DNA from: Siphonodentalium dalli | Taxonomy: Eukaryota > Mollusca > Scaphopoda > Gadilida > Siphonodentaliidae | Assembly: GCA_032622095.1 (NCBI GenBank) | Contig: CP136067.1 | Coordinates: 1,426,001 to 1,490,000, forward strand | Direction: 5' to 3' | Length of the DNA: 64,000 nucleotides | Part shown: positions 44,540 to 56,340 of the stretch, piece by piece | Layout: each line of letters begins with the position of its first letter | Position numbering within the stretch: position 1 is the first letter of the stretch | Notes under the pieces: generated by a model | Seen by the model: only the letters and a program-made list of their open reading frames with translations | Databases searched by the model: none | Told to the model about the DNA's origin: nothing | Program-made: the position numbers and the translations under genes

Positions 44540-47320
44540 GTAGATATACATCTTACTAAGGTTATCTTCCTATAATTATTCGGATCCATTATGTCTCCTT
44601 TATCTTTGTATATAGGTTTAATAAGACCAACAGTCCAATCGTGTGGCACAATACCGGTTTCAAGAACAAGTTTGAACAGTTTCACATACACATTTATGAG
44701 GATATGTATAATTGATTTGATGAACTCATTAGTAACCCGGTCGACCCCGCGGCTTTCATATTACCCGACCTTGTTACTGCAGCCACTATTTCATCGGCGT
44801 TTATTTTGCCATCCAACCTAGTTTTATCCAATATATTTTCTACTTTTGGGAGCTTCCTGCAATTTTCAGCATGCCCTGATTCTGCCGCCCAATCTTCTGC
44901 AACATAGTAATCATAGAAATCATCCGCCGATGGTGATTGTCGAGTAGGTCCCTTTCGTCCTAGAGATCGGAAAATTCCCCAGAAGTCCCGAGCCGATAAT
45001 TTACGCACTTCACGTAATTGTTTTCGGAAATATGTGTTATATCGCAAACGGCTTCTCTTTGTAATACATCTATAGACATTTCTACAGTAGTCAAGTTTTA
45101 GTTTGTTTGATTTAGATGGATGCTTTTTCATATTTTTTCGCGATTTACGGTATTCAGTTCTAGCCCTTCTACAATCGTAATTATACCATGGCATTCCACG
45201 TTCTACGTGTCGTTTCTTTCTTTCGCGCACCTCACCGAATGTACATCTGCCTGCTTCTATGTAGACTTCTTTCAATTCTGAGTTTAATTTATTGACTTTA
45301 TCTTCGGTGATGTCATTGCTACTCTGCAACTCATCAAGTTTATACTCTATATCTGTTATCACAACGCTATCTATATAACTCCCAATTGTACTATTATCAC
45401 ATTTATATATTTATATATTCCGCGTTCGACAGATGGCGGATACTTTACGCGTTTCGGATCGACCGGTTGAGTTGGGTGAGAACAATGATGTGATAAAGTG
45501 AAATCTAACCTCAATGGACAATGTACATCAGAGTAAATATTGTCGAAATCAATGACTTCAAAATTAGATACAAAGCATGAGAAAGATACACTAAAAAGGA
45601 TATAGTCAACTATACTTCGGCCTTTACAAGTAGCTTTTCCAATGGTCATATCGGATCCTATCCTACCATTCCCCACAACCAGTTTACCTTGTTCACAAAA
45701 TCTGAGTAGTTCTTTACCATGAGTGTTTTTTCTATCATCTTCGCTCACTCGGGTATCCATGAAATTAAAACAATTTCTAACATCAACACGCATTTCCTGT
45801 TTCAGCTCTTTGACAAGTTTTACATCATTCTAGCATTAAAATCACTCATAATTACGATATTACTGCATTATGATTGTTTATCAATAAGTGATATGCACAG
45901 TGAGTCAAACATATTATCTTTGTGAAATTTGGACCCCTCACATGGAATGTAAATGTTACCAAGAATCATGCGTATCGCGCCATCGTATTCTAATTTACAC
46001 CAGATAGCATATTCACAGTCATCTTCCATTATCGAGAAATATCTACTAAACGAATTTCTCACTGCAATACAAAGGCCCCCCGATCGGTAAATTGCAATTT
46101 CCTCCCGATTTGTCAAAGGGTACACATAATACCCATCAATGTGTATATCATCTGCATCATCTGTCTTAGTTTCCTGGAAAACAATACATCAAAATCAGAA
46201 ATGAAATTTAAAAATTCAGGTTCTAAAAGTTTGTTACGAATTCCACAAACATTCAATGATAGCACAGAAATTTGTCCCCTGCTCAATTCGTCTGACTTAT
46301 GTGCAGGTTTCTCCTGTCCGGTCTTGCCCTTCGATTTCCCAACTTTCGTGCGTCTGATGGCTTTCATCGTGTGCCTAGCACCTCCAGCGGAAGACTGTGT
46401 ATCTCCACGATCCCCACCGTCAGAAAACATCTCCGTCGCCGAATCATCGGAGTCAGCTACCTCAAAAATCTCTCCATCAACATACAACCTATTACGAACT
46501 AATTTAGCGTTCCTACCAGTTGCTCGCTTTTTAATCATAACTGGTATGAGCTGCTTTCGCTTTTCACGGTAATATTCAGGGAACTCATCAATCCAGATGC
46601 AGCATTGAGTATTCTAGAGCGTTGAATATGGTAGATGAACCTGGCGACTATTGTTATATTAGAGATACCTCTCTTTTTTCCTATTCTGTGGACATTACCA
46701 AATTTCAGTTGTTCAACGTCGCGTATGCCCATTTCATTGTATAAGAAGCCTCTAAGAATATCTTCAGTGTCCTCTCCCGGGGAGTCATGGATGCCATGGA
46801 ATAGAAGGTTCTGTTTCATTGAATGCTATTCAAGTTTTGTGACACTTTCATTTAATGATTTATTAGCGGTTTTCAGTTTTGTTATCAGTTTATCTGCCTC
46901 ATCTTGTTGTGCGGTAAATGACTTCAGCTTTTCTGTCATCTCATCGGATAAGGATTTGATGGCTACCTCATTAACATCAGCTTTCCCTTTAGCCATAGTC
47001 GACTCAACTTTTGCACTTGTTGCTACGGCACCAATTTCATCAAATCTTTCATTTGCAGCTTTAACATCATTCTCAACCATATCCACTTTCACCGTCAGTG
47101 CTGACATATGCTCCTCTATTCTATCTAATTTGGTCATTTTATGTTCGATACCATACAGTCTAGCATTCATATCAATTAATAGAGCCATTATTTCAACGAA
47201 CTCCCTTCTCGGAACAAGTAGCATATCTGTGTTAAGTGCCGCATTGCTCTCGTCTCCTGTGGGACCCTCTTGTGATAGAATATCTTGAGCCTGGCGTAAC
47301 AGTCGCGCAGTTTCATCCAT
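44540..47320 (-). pseudogene. Decayed non-LTR retrotransposon: fused ORF1-like, endonuclease and start of RT
   Basis: Reading leftward from ATG at 47320: an acidic coiled-coil region (47320-46826); one in-frame TAG; an RNA-binding region opening MKQNLLFHGIHD with FGNVHRIGKK and IVARFIY (46819-46560); a frameshift; and a basic tail (FPEYYREKRKQLIPV, KLVRNRLYVDGEIF), as in L1-type ORF1 C-terminal domains. Without a stop it enters an APE-type endonuclease (LSLNVCGIRNK). Further frameshifts and stops follow, with FQETKTDD, MSDFNAR (usual GDFN), SIVDYILF and SDVHCPL. Next come a basic linker (45362-44750) and the RT start (GLIKPIYKDKGD, MDPNNYR). Homology stops near 44540 in G-rich repeats, so the catalytic RT core and 3' end are missing. 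Confidence 0.85.
46535..47320 (-). pseudogene. ORF1-like RNA-binding part of the retrotransposon
   Basis: Begins with ATG at 47320 (MDETARLLRQAQ). Residues 30-164 have heptad-like spacing (MTKLDRIEEHMSAL, KADVNEVAIKSLSDEM, LITKLKTANKSLNE) expected of a trimerising coiled coil. A single TAG at 46826-46828 interrupts where KLE(Q)HSMKQNLLF would read through; a Gln codon is the likely ancestor. The RNA-recognition-like part follows. By homology to L1 ORF1p it would bind the element's RNA as a multimer. Plus-strand frames over the same bases (46635-47288, 46141-46572) are antisense shadows. Confidence 0.75.
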
Positions 47321-48513
47321 CGAGAACAGCCTTTTAATTTCAGGGTTGGTACCCTCGTTTGCGAGTAAATATAGTGTTCGTTGACTGACTCGTCGGCACC
47401 CTCAATAAATCGGTCGACCGTTCACTAATTCACCGAACAATGATAACGGGATTGGTAAAGATTGGCAAAGTTCGAGGTCGGTCAGGCATATGCGTAGTGG
47501 TCAGCGATAGTGCATGCAGGTCAACCGAGTGTGAAAATGAGTATAGAAGGCACAATCAAACCTCTTAAACAGCTTCTAGTCCATGATACCATCATAAATA
47601 ACTAAATATTCCGTATATCCAATGTCTTCGGCGGTGCTACCGTTTAGATCTCCATATCCTTAACGCACGGAAATACTTTTAATTGTCAATTATTGTAGAC
47701 CGAAAAATCACCTGTTGTTTACAATTTGCACACCGGACGTTCATGATGGCATTGTTCGTCGAGTTTAGTTGAAATCGACATGATGACATTTCTTAAATCG
47801 ACAAGCTTCTTCGTATAGTACACATCTCAATCGGATTGCACACACAGCGTTAATAATATGTTAATTTAAGTAAAATTCTCACCTCTCGACAACGACCAAC
47901 AGTCTTGTTTTTGAATGCTTTTAGTTTGATGTTGGGAGTTTATATTCTATAATAATTTGTACAAATGGAACGGCTTTTAAATTTGTTTTAAGGTTTTAAT
48001 TGAGAGTTGAGAGCTCGTAGTTTGTTTGTAAACCTGTAATCTCTCACATGACCTGATGTTTGGTTGACCTAATGTATAACTATTTGGATAAGCCGTTGTG
48101 CATGCATGTCTGTAGTGAGATTAATCATAACCACATCACGATATAAGGCCTAAGTGAATCTTATTTGATGGGAATACGCATCTGTGAAGTTATTTTTTGA
48201 AATTGAAAAAGGCACAGATATATCCTAGCTTTTGTTTGTGGTTTAGCTGTGGTTCGTTAATTACGCTAGCGTATGGACATATTAGTGTCTACTATTAAGC
48301 TATAGACCATGCTGGCGTAGACGCTCTTTAAAACGTCAGAAGCAAACACACCATGGTGTATCAAAATATCGTCCCCACCGAAACCCAACTCTATCTCTCA
48401 AACTCACAAGTAATGACCAGAGGAATAAGTGTCGAGAAACCGTCGATCCAGGAGGAAATGGAATACACTTATTCCTACATTAATCAAGATCCCATTATAC
48501 TTAGCAAAGGGAT
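47321..48513. other. Retrotransposon 5' flank and unassigned DNA
   Basis: The first 100-200 bp, with higher GC, may be the 5' untranslated region of the element; the true 5' end cannot be set. The remainder shows no gene. Confidence 0.4.
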
Positions 48514-48605
48514 GTATATATAATTAATATATTATAACCATTGGCTCAATTAGCCGTTCAAACAGCTAATTGATCCAATGGTTATAAGATATTAATTATA
48601 TATAC
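48514..48605. repeat. 41 bp inverted repeat, 39 matches, 10-base loop
   Basis: Arms 48514-48554 and 48565-48605 pair apart from two positions. The arms begin GTATATATAATTAATAT. It abuts, and overlaps by 2 bp, a second hairpin at 48604-48663. Confidence 0.85.
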
Positions 48606-48663
48606 AATCAATGTAAGACATATGTTTAGTCAAATGACTAAACATATGTCTTACATTGATTGT
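48604..48663. repeat. Perfect 29 bp inverted repeat, 2-base loop
   Basis: Arms 48604-48632 and 48635-48663 are exact inverses (ACAATCAATGTAAGACATAT...) around AA. A perfect stem with a minimal loop, directly beside another long hairpin, is rare. It resembles the perfect hairpin at 24637-24706 in design, though not in sequence. Confidence 0.9.
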
Positions 48664-48786
48664 GGGACACATACCAGAGGCGTGTATATTTATAGACATG
48701 TCACGATGAGTGAAAGAGCAGGTGAGTGATAGGATGTGTGCAAGTTATTGATAGCATGTGGAACGAAAGAGCGTGTATATAACATA

Positions 48787-49147
48787 TCTCCTATATATTT
48801 TGAAGACTTCTGTTTGTATGTCATTTATACAAATCTACGATTCTCGACCGATCGGGATGAAACTTGGTACGTGTCTGTAGTTTGATCAGGCGGTCGTCGT
48901 CGTATTGGCGAGCCCGTGCGACGCCCGCGTAGCGCATGCGCAGACGAGATCTCGGAAACGGGTGGAGCTATCGACTTGAAATTTGCTATGTGAATGTATC
49001 TTGCCCCGGATACGATTTTCATCGGGTCGCCGAGCCCGTGCGACGCCAGCTTCGCGCATGCGCAGTCCAGATCTCGGAAACGGGTGGAGCTATCGACTTG
49101 AAATTTGGTTTTTGAATAGCCCGGACAACGTCTGGCTCATCGGCTAG
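48787..49147 (+). mobile_element. Non-autonomous Helitron-like unit 1
   Basis: Begins TCTC right after an A and ends CTAG at 49144-49147. A GC-rich inverted motif (GCCCGGACAACGTCTGGC) about 10 bases before the end can form the terminal hairpin. Helitrons start with TC, end with CTRR after a hairpin, and insert between A and T. The interior holds two related blocks with CGAGCCCGTGCGACGCC, GCGCATGCGCAG and GATCTCGGAAACGGGTGGAG. There is no Rep/helicase frame; the 65-75 codon minus-strand frames are repeat products. Confidence 0.75.
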
Positions 49148-49512
49148 TCTCATATATATTTTTGAAGACCTCTGTTTGTATGTCATTTATACAAATCTAC
49201 GATTCTCGACCGATCGGGACGAAACTTGGTACATGTTTGTAGTTTGACCAGGCGGTCGTCATTGTCGTATTGGCGAGCCCGTGCGACGCCCGCGTAGCGC
49301 ATGCGCAGACGAGATCTCGGAAACGGGTGGAGCTATCGACTTGAAATTTGCTATGTGAATGTATCTTGCCACGGATACGATTTTTATCGGGTCGCCGAGC
49401 CCGTGCGACGCAAGCTTCGCGCATGCGCAGACCAGATCTCGGAAACGGGTGGAGCTATCGACTTGAAATTTGGTTTTTGAATAGCCCGGACAACGTCGGG
49501 CTCGTCGGCTAG
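49148..49512 (+). mobile_element. Non-autonomous Helitron-like unit 2, head to tail with unit 1
   Basis: Starts TCTCATATATATTTTTGAAG immediately after the CTAG of unit 1 and ends CTAG (49509-49512) followed by T. It is about 95% identical to unit 1 by eye. The terminal hairpin GCCCG-gacaacgt-CGGGC is intact here. Exact CTAG/TC joining is what rolling-circle tandem products or re-insertion at the T after CTAG would give. Confidence 0.8.
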
Positions 49513-49513
49513 T

Positions 49514-50144
49514 ATATATATATATATTTAATTTTGATCAATAAAAACTGAACAAAGAAAAATAATAAAGTACAAAATTGCGATCGAGGGTTTTCGAGAT
49601 CATGTTATCAGTTAACTGGATACCCTTGCACAGTGCAAAATGATATCATCCACATTATATCATACATTTGTAATAGTGTAGAACGAGGATCGTGTTTATT
49701 TACTCAATTCGAGGTCTGAAATCTAGACTTCAGGATCACCCTGACCAATTCCCGGCACATGGAGTAAAATGTGTCTGAATGTCTGAAATAATAACCAAAT
49801 TTCTTAAGTTGCGTGTAATTAAAGTTCATTATGGTCCGAATAGGCATCTCGAGTTTAGACATAGTTGAAACTACCAGTGTAAACTTGGTTTTAGTAGTAA
49901 AACCAAGTTTTTGTCGACCGCGAGGACGACATGGATTTAGTCGATTGCGTTACATGTGGGCCACATTTGTTCAATTGTAAGGATAGCAAGGACTGTCTGT
50001 CTGTCTGTCTGTTACGGCTACTTGTCAATGCATTGTTGGGACACGCGCCCGGTTATCACAATCTAATCCCCTAATCAGACGAATAGCCCGTGTGCTTTGT
50101 GAAATCACGACGAAATCAGGGATTGTAATGTAGCGGTCATTTAT
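49514..50144. other. Unassigned DNA
   Basis: Includes a palindrome AAACTTGGTTTTA-GTAG-TAAAACCAAGTTT at about 49882-49913, whose motif recurs in altered form near 57850-58010, and a (CTGT)n run at 49993-50012. No gene is seen. Confidence 0.5.
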
Positions 50145-50220
50145 TACAGTATAGAAAGAGTGTGGTATAAGGAAAACACTCAACACGGTGGCAACCCCGC
50201 TAAGCCCACCGTGAATCACC

Positions 50221-51862
50221 GGCATTCACGGTGATTTTTCCACGGTGATCCACGGTGAACTCGAGTGGATCGGATTAAGTTGAATAAACAAACGTCCGGG
50301 TGATTTGTCGGTGACCACTGGGAATCACCGCGAATCATCGCGAATCACAGAGAATCGCGTCAAACCGCCGACATCTATATTGTATCACGTCATAGCCGAA
50401 ACCCTTTACTGTAGTTTATTTTAAAACATACACTCAGTGGGCAATGAAGTGTATGCTGCTGTACATTATATTTATATTATGGTTGATATTTAAAAAAATT
50501 CCAGAATGATTAACTAGCTACTACTACATGTATAGGTAAAATAAATAAACAATTTGTTAATGTATTGATTTCTTCCGTCCCACGATCACTTATTTTAAAT
50601 TTTAAGCGCAAATTTCGTATTATTTACACACATGCACACATATATGTATGATATAATTACCATTAAATTTGTTTTAATTTCTTTTTAATAATGCTATCTT
50701 TTTTAGCAAAATGTTTAAAAGATCGAATAATGCGCGAAACGCAAATATAGATAACATTCCCTCGCTCATTTGTTCAGGCCCCTACATCAATGTATGCATA
50801 AACTCTCTCGAGTGAAGTCTGCTTCAGCTAGTGTATATGTTTTGTTTTTTTATTTATTGGGGTTTTGGATTTAACCCTGGAGGATTTGGAAGGGGCGGAA
50901 CCACTTCCCTACAACCCACTTTTTAATGTTTAATGATTATCATGCTGTGGGTGTATAATAACATGCAGTGGGTGACAATTGGCAATGATGACGATGTATG
51001 GTTAAACAGCACGATAATTTGGATAAATTACAGACGTTTTTCTCACGAATTGTTATTATGATGGTCACATTCAATGATCAGTAAATGATTATTGCGACAA
51101 ATAACGGCTAGACGATTGTAGATGTTGTGTAGCAGAAAGCGTGCCGGTTATCACTAAATTCACAACTATCGGGTGCTAATCTGCCTCCTAATTACACGGC
51201 GTTTTTTGCAAACAACACCGTCGTTTGTGGGCGGCACGGGTGTATAGTGATAATATATATACTAGCTGAAAATAATAAAACAAAATGTCGGTGACCACTA
51301 CACTCATATATAGCGTGCGACTGTGTCCGTGTTATTTCAGAAAACGGTAGTATAATGGTTGTCAGTTAGCTCTTACATAACCTTATGAAAGTTCCGCCAA
51401 GTCAATAGGAGGTGTCACAATTAACTATCCCAATTGCAGAGCCGCGAGTATAGGATGCGAGTATCAATCAGAACCATATGAGCTACACTTACATGTAGTG
51501 TTGACTTTGCCATTCAGAATTCAGATTATATTGTTTCACAATTAAGCGGGCCTTATTAAGCTTCCGAATTATGTCTATACGTAATTTGGAAGGGTATATC
51601 CTGTCTACCCGGCAGGCAGAGATTAACGACTTGGCCGGCGGAGATTATAGTCCATATCAAAACACATGCGGTCCAGTGTTGTCACAGTCCATAACTGATG
51701 GTGGTGAATAACGTTTAATAGCGTGAGCCACATTCAGTTTATTTATTTTACACGTTTTATTATTTGTTTGTAAAGATGTATTATGAATTATTATCAGTGT
51801 TTTAAGTAGAGTTCACTACTGAATATATATACTGTTAGATTCCCTGGTCTGACATAAACACG
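50221..51862. other. Left arm of the MULE element, non-coding
   Basis: Subterminal GGTGATTC/GAATCACC repeats occupy 50206-50360. The remainder is AT-rich, with no exon. GTCGGTGACCACT occurs at about 50308 and again at about 51289. Confidence 0.45.
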
Positions 51863-53014
51863 ATGGCAAGCACACAAGTGAACGTAAATTATATTCCAAA
51901 TACTAGAGGTGGAAAGTATCTGGTATATGATGACTACAAATTCTCCGTTAAATCAAGGAGAAATGATCGAATTCATTGGCGATGTTGTAAGAAAGACTGC
52001 CGTGCAACCACCAACACTGAGAACGATATGGTGATATCCAACAGCGGCAACCATAACCACGAACCTGATTTCAACCAAGTAGCAGCAGATTCCTGGATTG
52101 CAGACCTCAAAAAGCTTGTTAAGACAAGTAACAAGCCAGTAACAACGCTATACCAGGAAGAAATAGGAAATATGTACTGAGTAAATTTAATTTCACATTC
52201 TCATTAATCTGGCAACGCTCTTTATATTAGTATTCAGAAAGAAAACTAAGCAAGTAATAACTAAAGTAAAACAGCCAACAACCACAACTTCCTACTAGCC
52301 GACGACGGAGAGACTGAAAATATTCTGATATTGGCGACCAGAGAAAATCTAGAAAATTTAGCTGTTGCCGGAACGATCTTCTGTGATGGAACGTTTGCCC
52401 TTTGGTGTATGGCTTAGTTCCCAACAAGACCCAACACACATACCAACGTTTCTTCAATCTGGTGAAAGAATGTTAAGAAATGCCACCTACATCAGCTATA
52501 CGAAGACACTGAAGGCAACGACCAAAAGACCCTCATAAGAAGAGCTCTAGCCCTCCCTATGGTTCCTGTCGAGATGGTTGGTGATGCCTGGTTCGAAGCG
52601 CTGGACGATTACCCTGCGACAAGCAACACAGGTCTCGAAGAAAACGTCACCAAGTTCACGGATTACATCACCGAGTTCTGGGTGGAAGGGAGCCATGGCC
52701 GCCAGCTATGGAATCACCACGACACAATTGGTCCAAGAACGACAAATCATGTGGAAGGATGGCACCGAAAACTGCAGTTGGTGTTATCTTGCTCACACCC
52801 GAACATCTTCAGGTTGATAGATTTCCTGAAGAAAGAGCAAGCTTACCAGGAAGCAACCGTCATCCAATTGAGAGCGGGTGGAAGGATTGGCCCACGCAAG
52901 ATGCGATATCGCAAAGTTGACAATTCCATCAGAAATTTCAAGAGAGTTTTCGGCGCAGGCGAAATAGATATTCTCGAATACATGGATTCAGTATCAAACA
53001 GTATCAAACATTAA
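51863..53014 (+). pseudogene. FLYWCH zinc-finger MULE transposase, internally deleted
   Basis: ATG at 51863 has a good context (A at -3, G at +4). Residues 10-66 form a FLYWCH-type finger: RGGKYLVYDDYKF, WRC (C41), C46 and H64-N-H66. A stop follows at codon 106. Further on a degraded frame gives NFLLADDGETENILILAT and IFCDGTFAL (52275-52398); its DGTF is the first MULE catalytic Asp. After a frameshift comes VYGLVPNKTQHTYQRFF (52405-52473). The central region with the second Asp is largely gone; a CHLHQLY remnant is followed by the C-terminal part, including TTNHVEGWHRKLQL, to TAA at 53014. It cannot encode an active transposase. Confidence 0.85.
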
Positions 53015-53099
53015 TGTGCTATAATTCATGTTATGTTATATTGATAGTATTTGTTACATATATATCTTGAGTATTTAATAAATTTGTTGAAATATATCA

Positions 53100-53480
53100 C
53101 ATGTGCATTTCTTCGTTCATAATGCAACTTCCGGTGTCCGTTCAGTGGCGGGGTTAATATGTGTGGATAGGGCGAATATCGGCCTTTCGTTAGACACCAA
53201 AATGAGCCCTCTACGCGCTGTATTCCTCGAGTTTTGAATTTTCCAAAAACCCCTATTATCCTCATCGTCCGGCCGCTCATCGCCGTCGAAATTAGCCATC
53301 GCCACCAATTCCCAGTAACAATTATGATAAAAACTATAGTCGGCAGCTCTGTGATGTTGAGGATTATCACACCTGCCCCAACACCCACCCGAAACAATAG
53401 CCGCCGGGTGAACAGGACGACCCCATTTGGAAGGAGGTTTACGATTTTGGTTCACAATACGGGAAATATTGATATACCAG
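53100..53480 (-). CDS. Possible second open frame of the MULE element
   Basis: An open frame of about 120 codons on the minus strand runs from after a TGA near 53480 to a TGA at 53117. Its composition is protein-like (SGGCWGRCDNPQHHRAADYS, MANFDGDERPDDEDNRGFWK, then GLILVSNERPIF). The only ATG is internal (MANFDGD), so a full product would need splicing or an upstream start. No domain is recognised. It faces the transposase relic and may be an accessory gene piece or chance. Confidence 0.2.
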
Positions 53481-53499
53481 CGTCAAATGCTCAAAACAA

Positions 53500-56340
53500 A
53501 ATATTGTACATGCGCATAGCCATTTTCCAACTGTTTTCAATGTTTGACATAAGTGGAACAAACGCTCTTTATTTCTACTATATCAGGAATAGACTGACAT
53601 CGAATGCGCTTTTCTTTTCCATGCCATTCACATAGCTATTTTGTGTTTCGGACCCAAACTATCGTGTTCGAAGTTGTATTTTGTATGACTTTACTGCGTC
53701 TTTCTCGTAGAAAGATAGTTCGGGAAAACTGAAAAAGCTTACATGTAAACAATGCGGATAATAAAAAAAAATAATTTCTAATTTCCCGGCCATAATTTCA
53801 ACGCTTTTTATTGTCGTGAATTGGGAACACATAAGTTCCGATGCTGGCTATTGATGCATGCAGCAGAACAGCCCGTAGTTCCATGCTTACTGTAGCACAT
53901 GTATCTTACTTACATAAAGTTTTCTACCCCAGAAAATATTTAGATCGTACACATGAACCAATTAATATAAAATTGGCCATATATGGACTTTCAAAAGATG
54001 GGGATTAATATGATTTTTATCAGCCTGGTTAAAATTTCAATATCACCTTTACCATGTTAAGTCAATTAAATTAATGTACTTTTAGAAATTGAAATGGGCC
54101 CAAACAAACGAATCTGCCATGTGGTGTCAGTGTGACATGATGTTTCGGGTGATCGGTACTTTGAAGTAAGGCGCACAGTACACACACCGCCTGGCTATTA
54201 TTCCGGTGTTAGCGGCCACGAATAAGCTGTACACTGGTACTGTCGCATGCAATCAGACTCAGTTGCCAACTTACCATGACAGCCATAAACAACCTGTGTG
54301 AGCAACACTAAGTCTTATCCATCCAACAAAATTCACAGTTCTACATGTAAGTCGTCGTTTTTGGATGTTTCCTCTAGTTCGGTATGACAAATGCTCTTTA
54401 TATTTACCATATACATATTAGTACTATTGCTATTAGTCACGTTGGAACAATAAAGAACGTTCATTGTTAGTCTATTCCTATATATGGTAAAAATAAACGT
54501 TCTCTTCCGTGGAATGCAAACACATTTGAAACATTGCTGTGTAATATATATGTCCAGAATAAATGAAACATCCGGGCTGGTGATCGATATTAAGTCACCG
54601 TATTTATTATCTTTCCTAATTCCGACTACGTACCATTATGTGGGAGTTCATATGAAATGAATGAATGTTTTATTGCGAAGACACAAATTAATGGGCAACG
54701 TACGTTTGATGTTGGGGAATACTGAGGTCCGTCCAGAGTAAAATAGAGTCAATTCATATTTTAAAATAATTTATGGTGTATAAGCCTCTGCGGACTCGAA
54801 CGCGATGAATACATATCGAATATTTAAAATTAAAATACCCTTTATTATGACTTTATTATAACGATTGCATTTGTCATACGCTCGTGTCTACAGTATGGTT
54901 ATGTAGGCGTATTATTATATATCGTTATTGGTTAAAACCATGTTTAACCAATTTACCATTGGATTTTAACCTGTAACATATAATTTTGATAATACGAAAT
55001 CGGTCCGTCGCAATTCGGAAGTTGAATCCTTCACATATATAGCTTTTATTATATCATGAAAATCAGCTAGGAATAAAAAAAAAACACAGTTGCGATCCGC
55101 AATGCGCAATATTACGTAACAGCGGTCTCATGTAGTTTTCTCGTGTGCCCTCTTTGTGTGGAAATAGGGCGCAATGATGGTATACACACGAATGACTTTA
55201 ATTAGTGTAAACATATTTTTATTTCCAAATCCAAACATAATACACATAATACACAAGTGACATAAATATATAACATATAAGTGATAAATGTATGGAAATG
55301 AGGATCAGACAACAAGCCCGATGGCTTATATGAAGTCTTCTCCTCTTTGGCGACATGCCCCTTCCTCAATAAGTGAGGGAGGGGTATCGATCAGACGGGA
55401 AAGGATATAAATAATGTTTTTTAAAGGAGAAGTAACTAAGTTTGAGTTGGGGATGGAAACAGTGGGAAGATAGTGTTAGGGATAGCAGGAGGCAGAGAGA
55501 GAGATAGAGAGATAGAGAGAGAAAGAGAGAGAGAATGAGAGAGAGTGAGAAAGTGGAGGGGCAGAGACTTTAATTGATACCGAGTATATATATGTACATG
55601 CACATGGATCCCGGAAAATTGGATGCAAATAAAGAACATTAAACCAAAATTGGAAAGGTGACTCAGGGTAACCTGGTGGGTGATATACCGGTGTTTGTTT
55701 TACTACAGTTTGAAAATAATATTATTACAATGATATGTTGACAAATACGCGATATATTTATATAACAGTTGCACCTGCTCTGAACAATACGTGAATATGA
55801 TAATGTCAGAGATATTTACGAGCTGTACTCAGTTTTCGCAGATAAGTGAAATAAACGCTCTTTATTTGTACCATGTAATGACTAACTGGAATTATCTATG
55901 CCGAAGAACGTTCGGGACCCAAATGTTCTTCGATCAGAATAATTAATAAAACTAGAAAATGGCCGTTCATGTATATCATTTTAGCGTACTTATCGGCATA
56001 TGCTGATCCATGATCCGCGATGTATCAAAATCAATCATAATTTTGACTTTCAAACCAACAAGTGCCTTTAAATTGAGCAAGAAGTTGAAACTGAAAACAT
56101 TTGATATTTTTTTTCAAGTCAACATGTCAAAAAGTATAAAAGATCAAAATATGCGCGAAGCACACAAACGGACAACAGTATAATAAAGTCTTCTATACAG
56201 CTAATTTTAATTTTACATCACTATGTTGTTTTTTTTCTTCAAATTTTTTTTTAAATGAAAACAAATAAAACGAAAATGTTGACAAATGCAATGCTATTCC
56301 GGTTGCGAATATACATGTAAGGGTTTCGCGGTGATCTTCG
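53500..56340. other. Right arm of the MULE element, non-coding
   Basis: A block AA(C/T)GCTCTTTAT.T with TACCAT nearby recurs at about 53561, 54391 and 55855, with an inverted relative near 54480. GA-rich microsatellite at 55490-55556. No exon is supported. Confidence 0.45.
55490..55556 (+). repeat. GA-rich microsatellite
   Basis: Purine tract of (GA)n interrupted by GATA and GAAA. The antisense 67-codon Ser/Leu frame is an artefact of it. Confidence 0.9.

Noticed and set aside
46141-47288. Long plus-strand frames of 143 and 217 codons
   Set aside because: They lie exactly antisense to the retrotransposon ORF1 and endonuclease coding; composition (Ser/Ile-rich) and lack of motifs mark them as shadows.
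55436-55639. 67-codon Ser/Leu-rich minus-strand frame
   Set aside because: Translation of a GA microsatellite.
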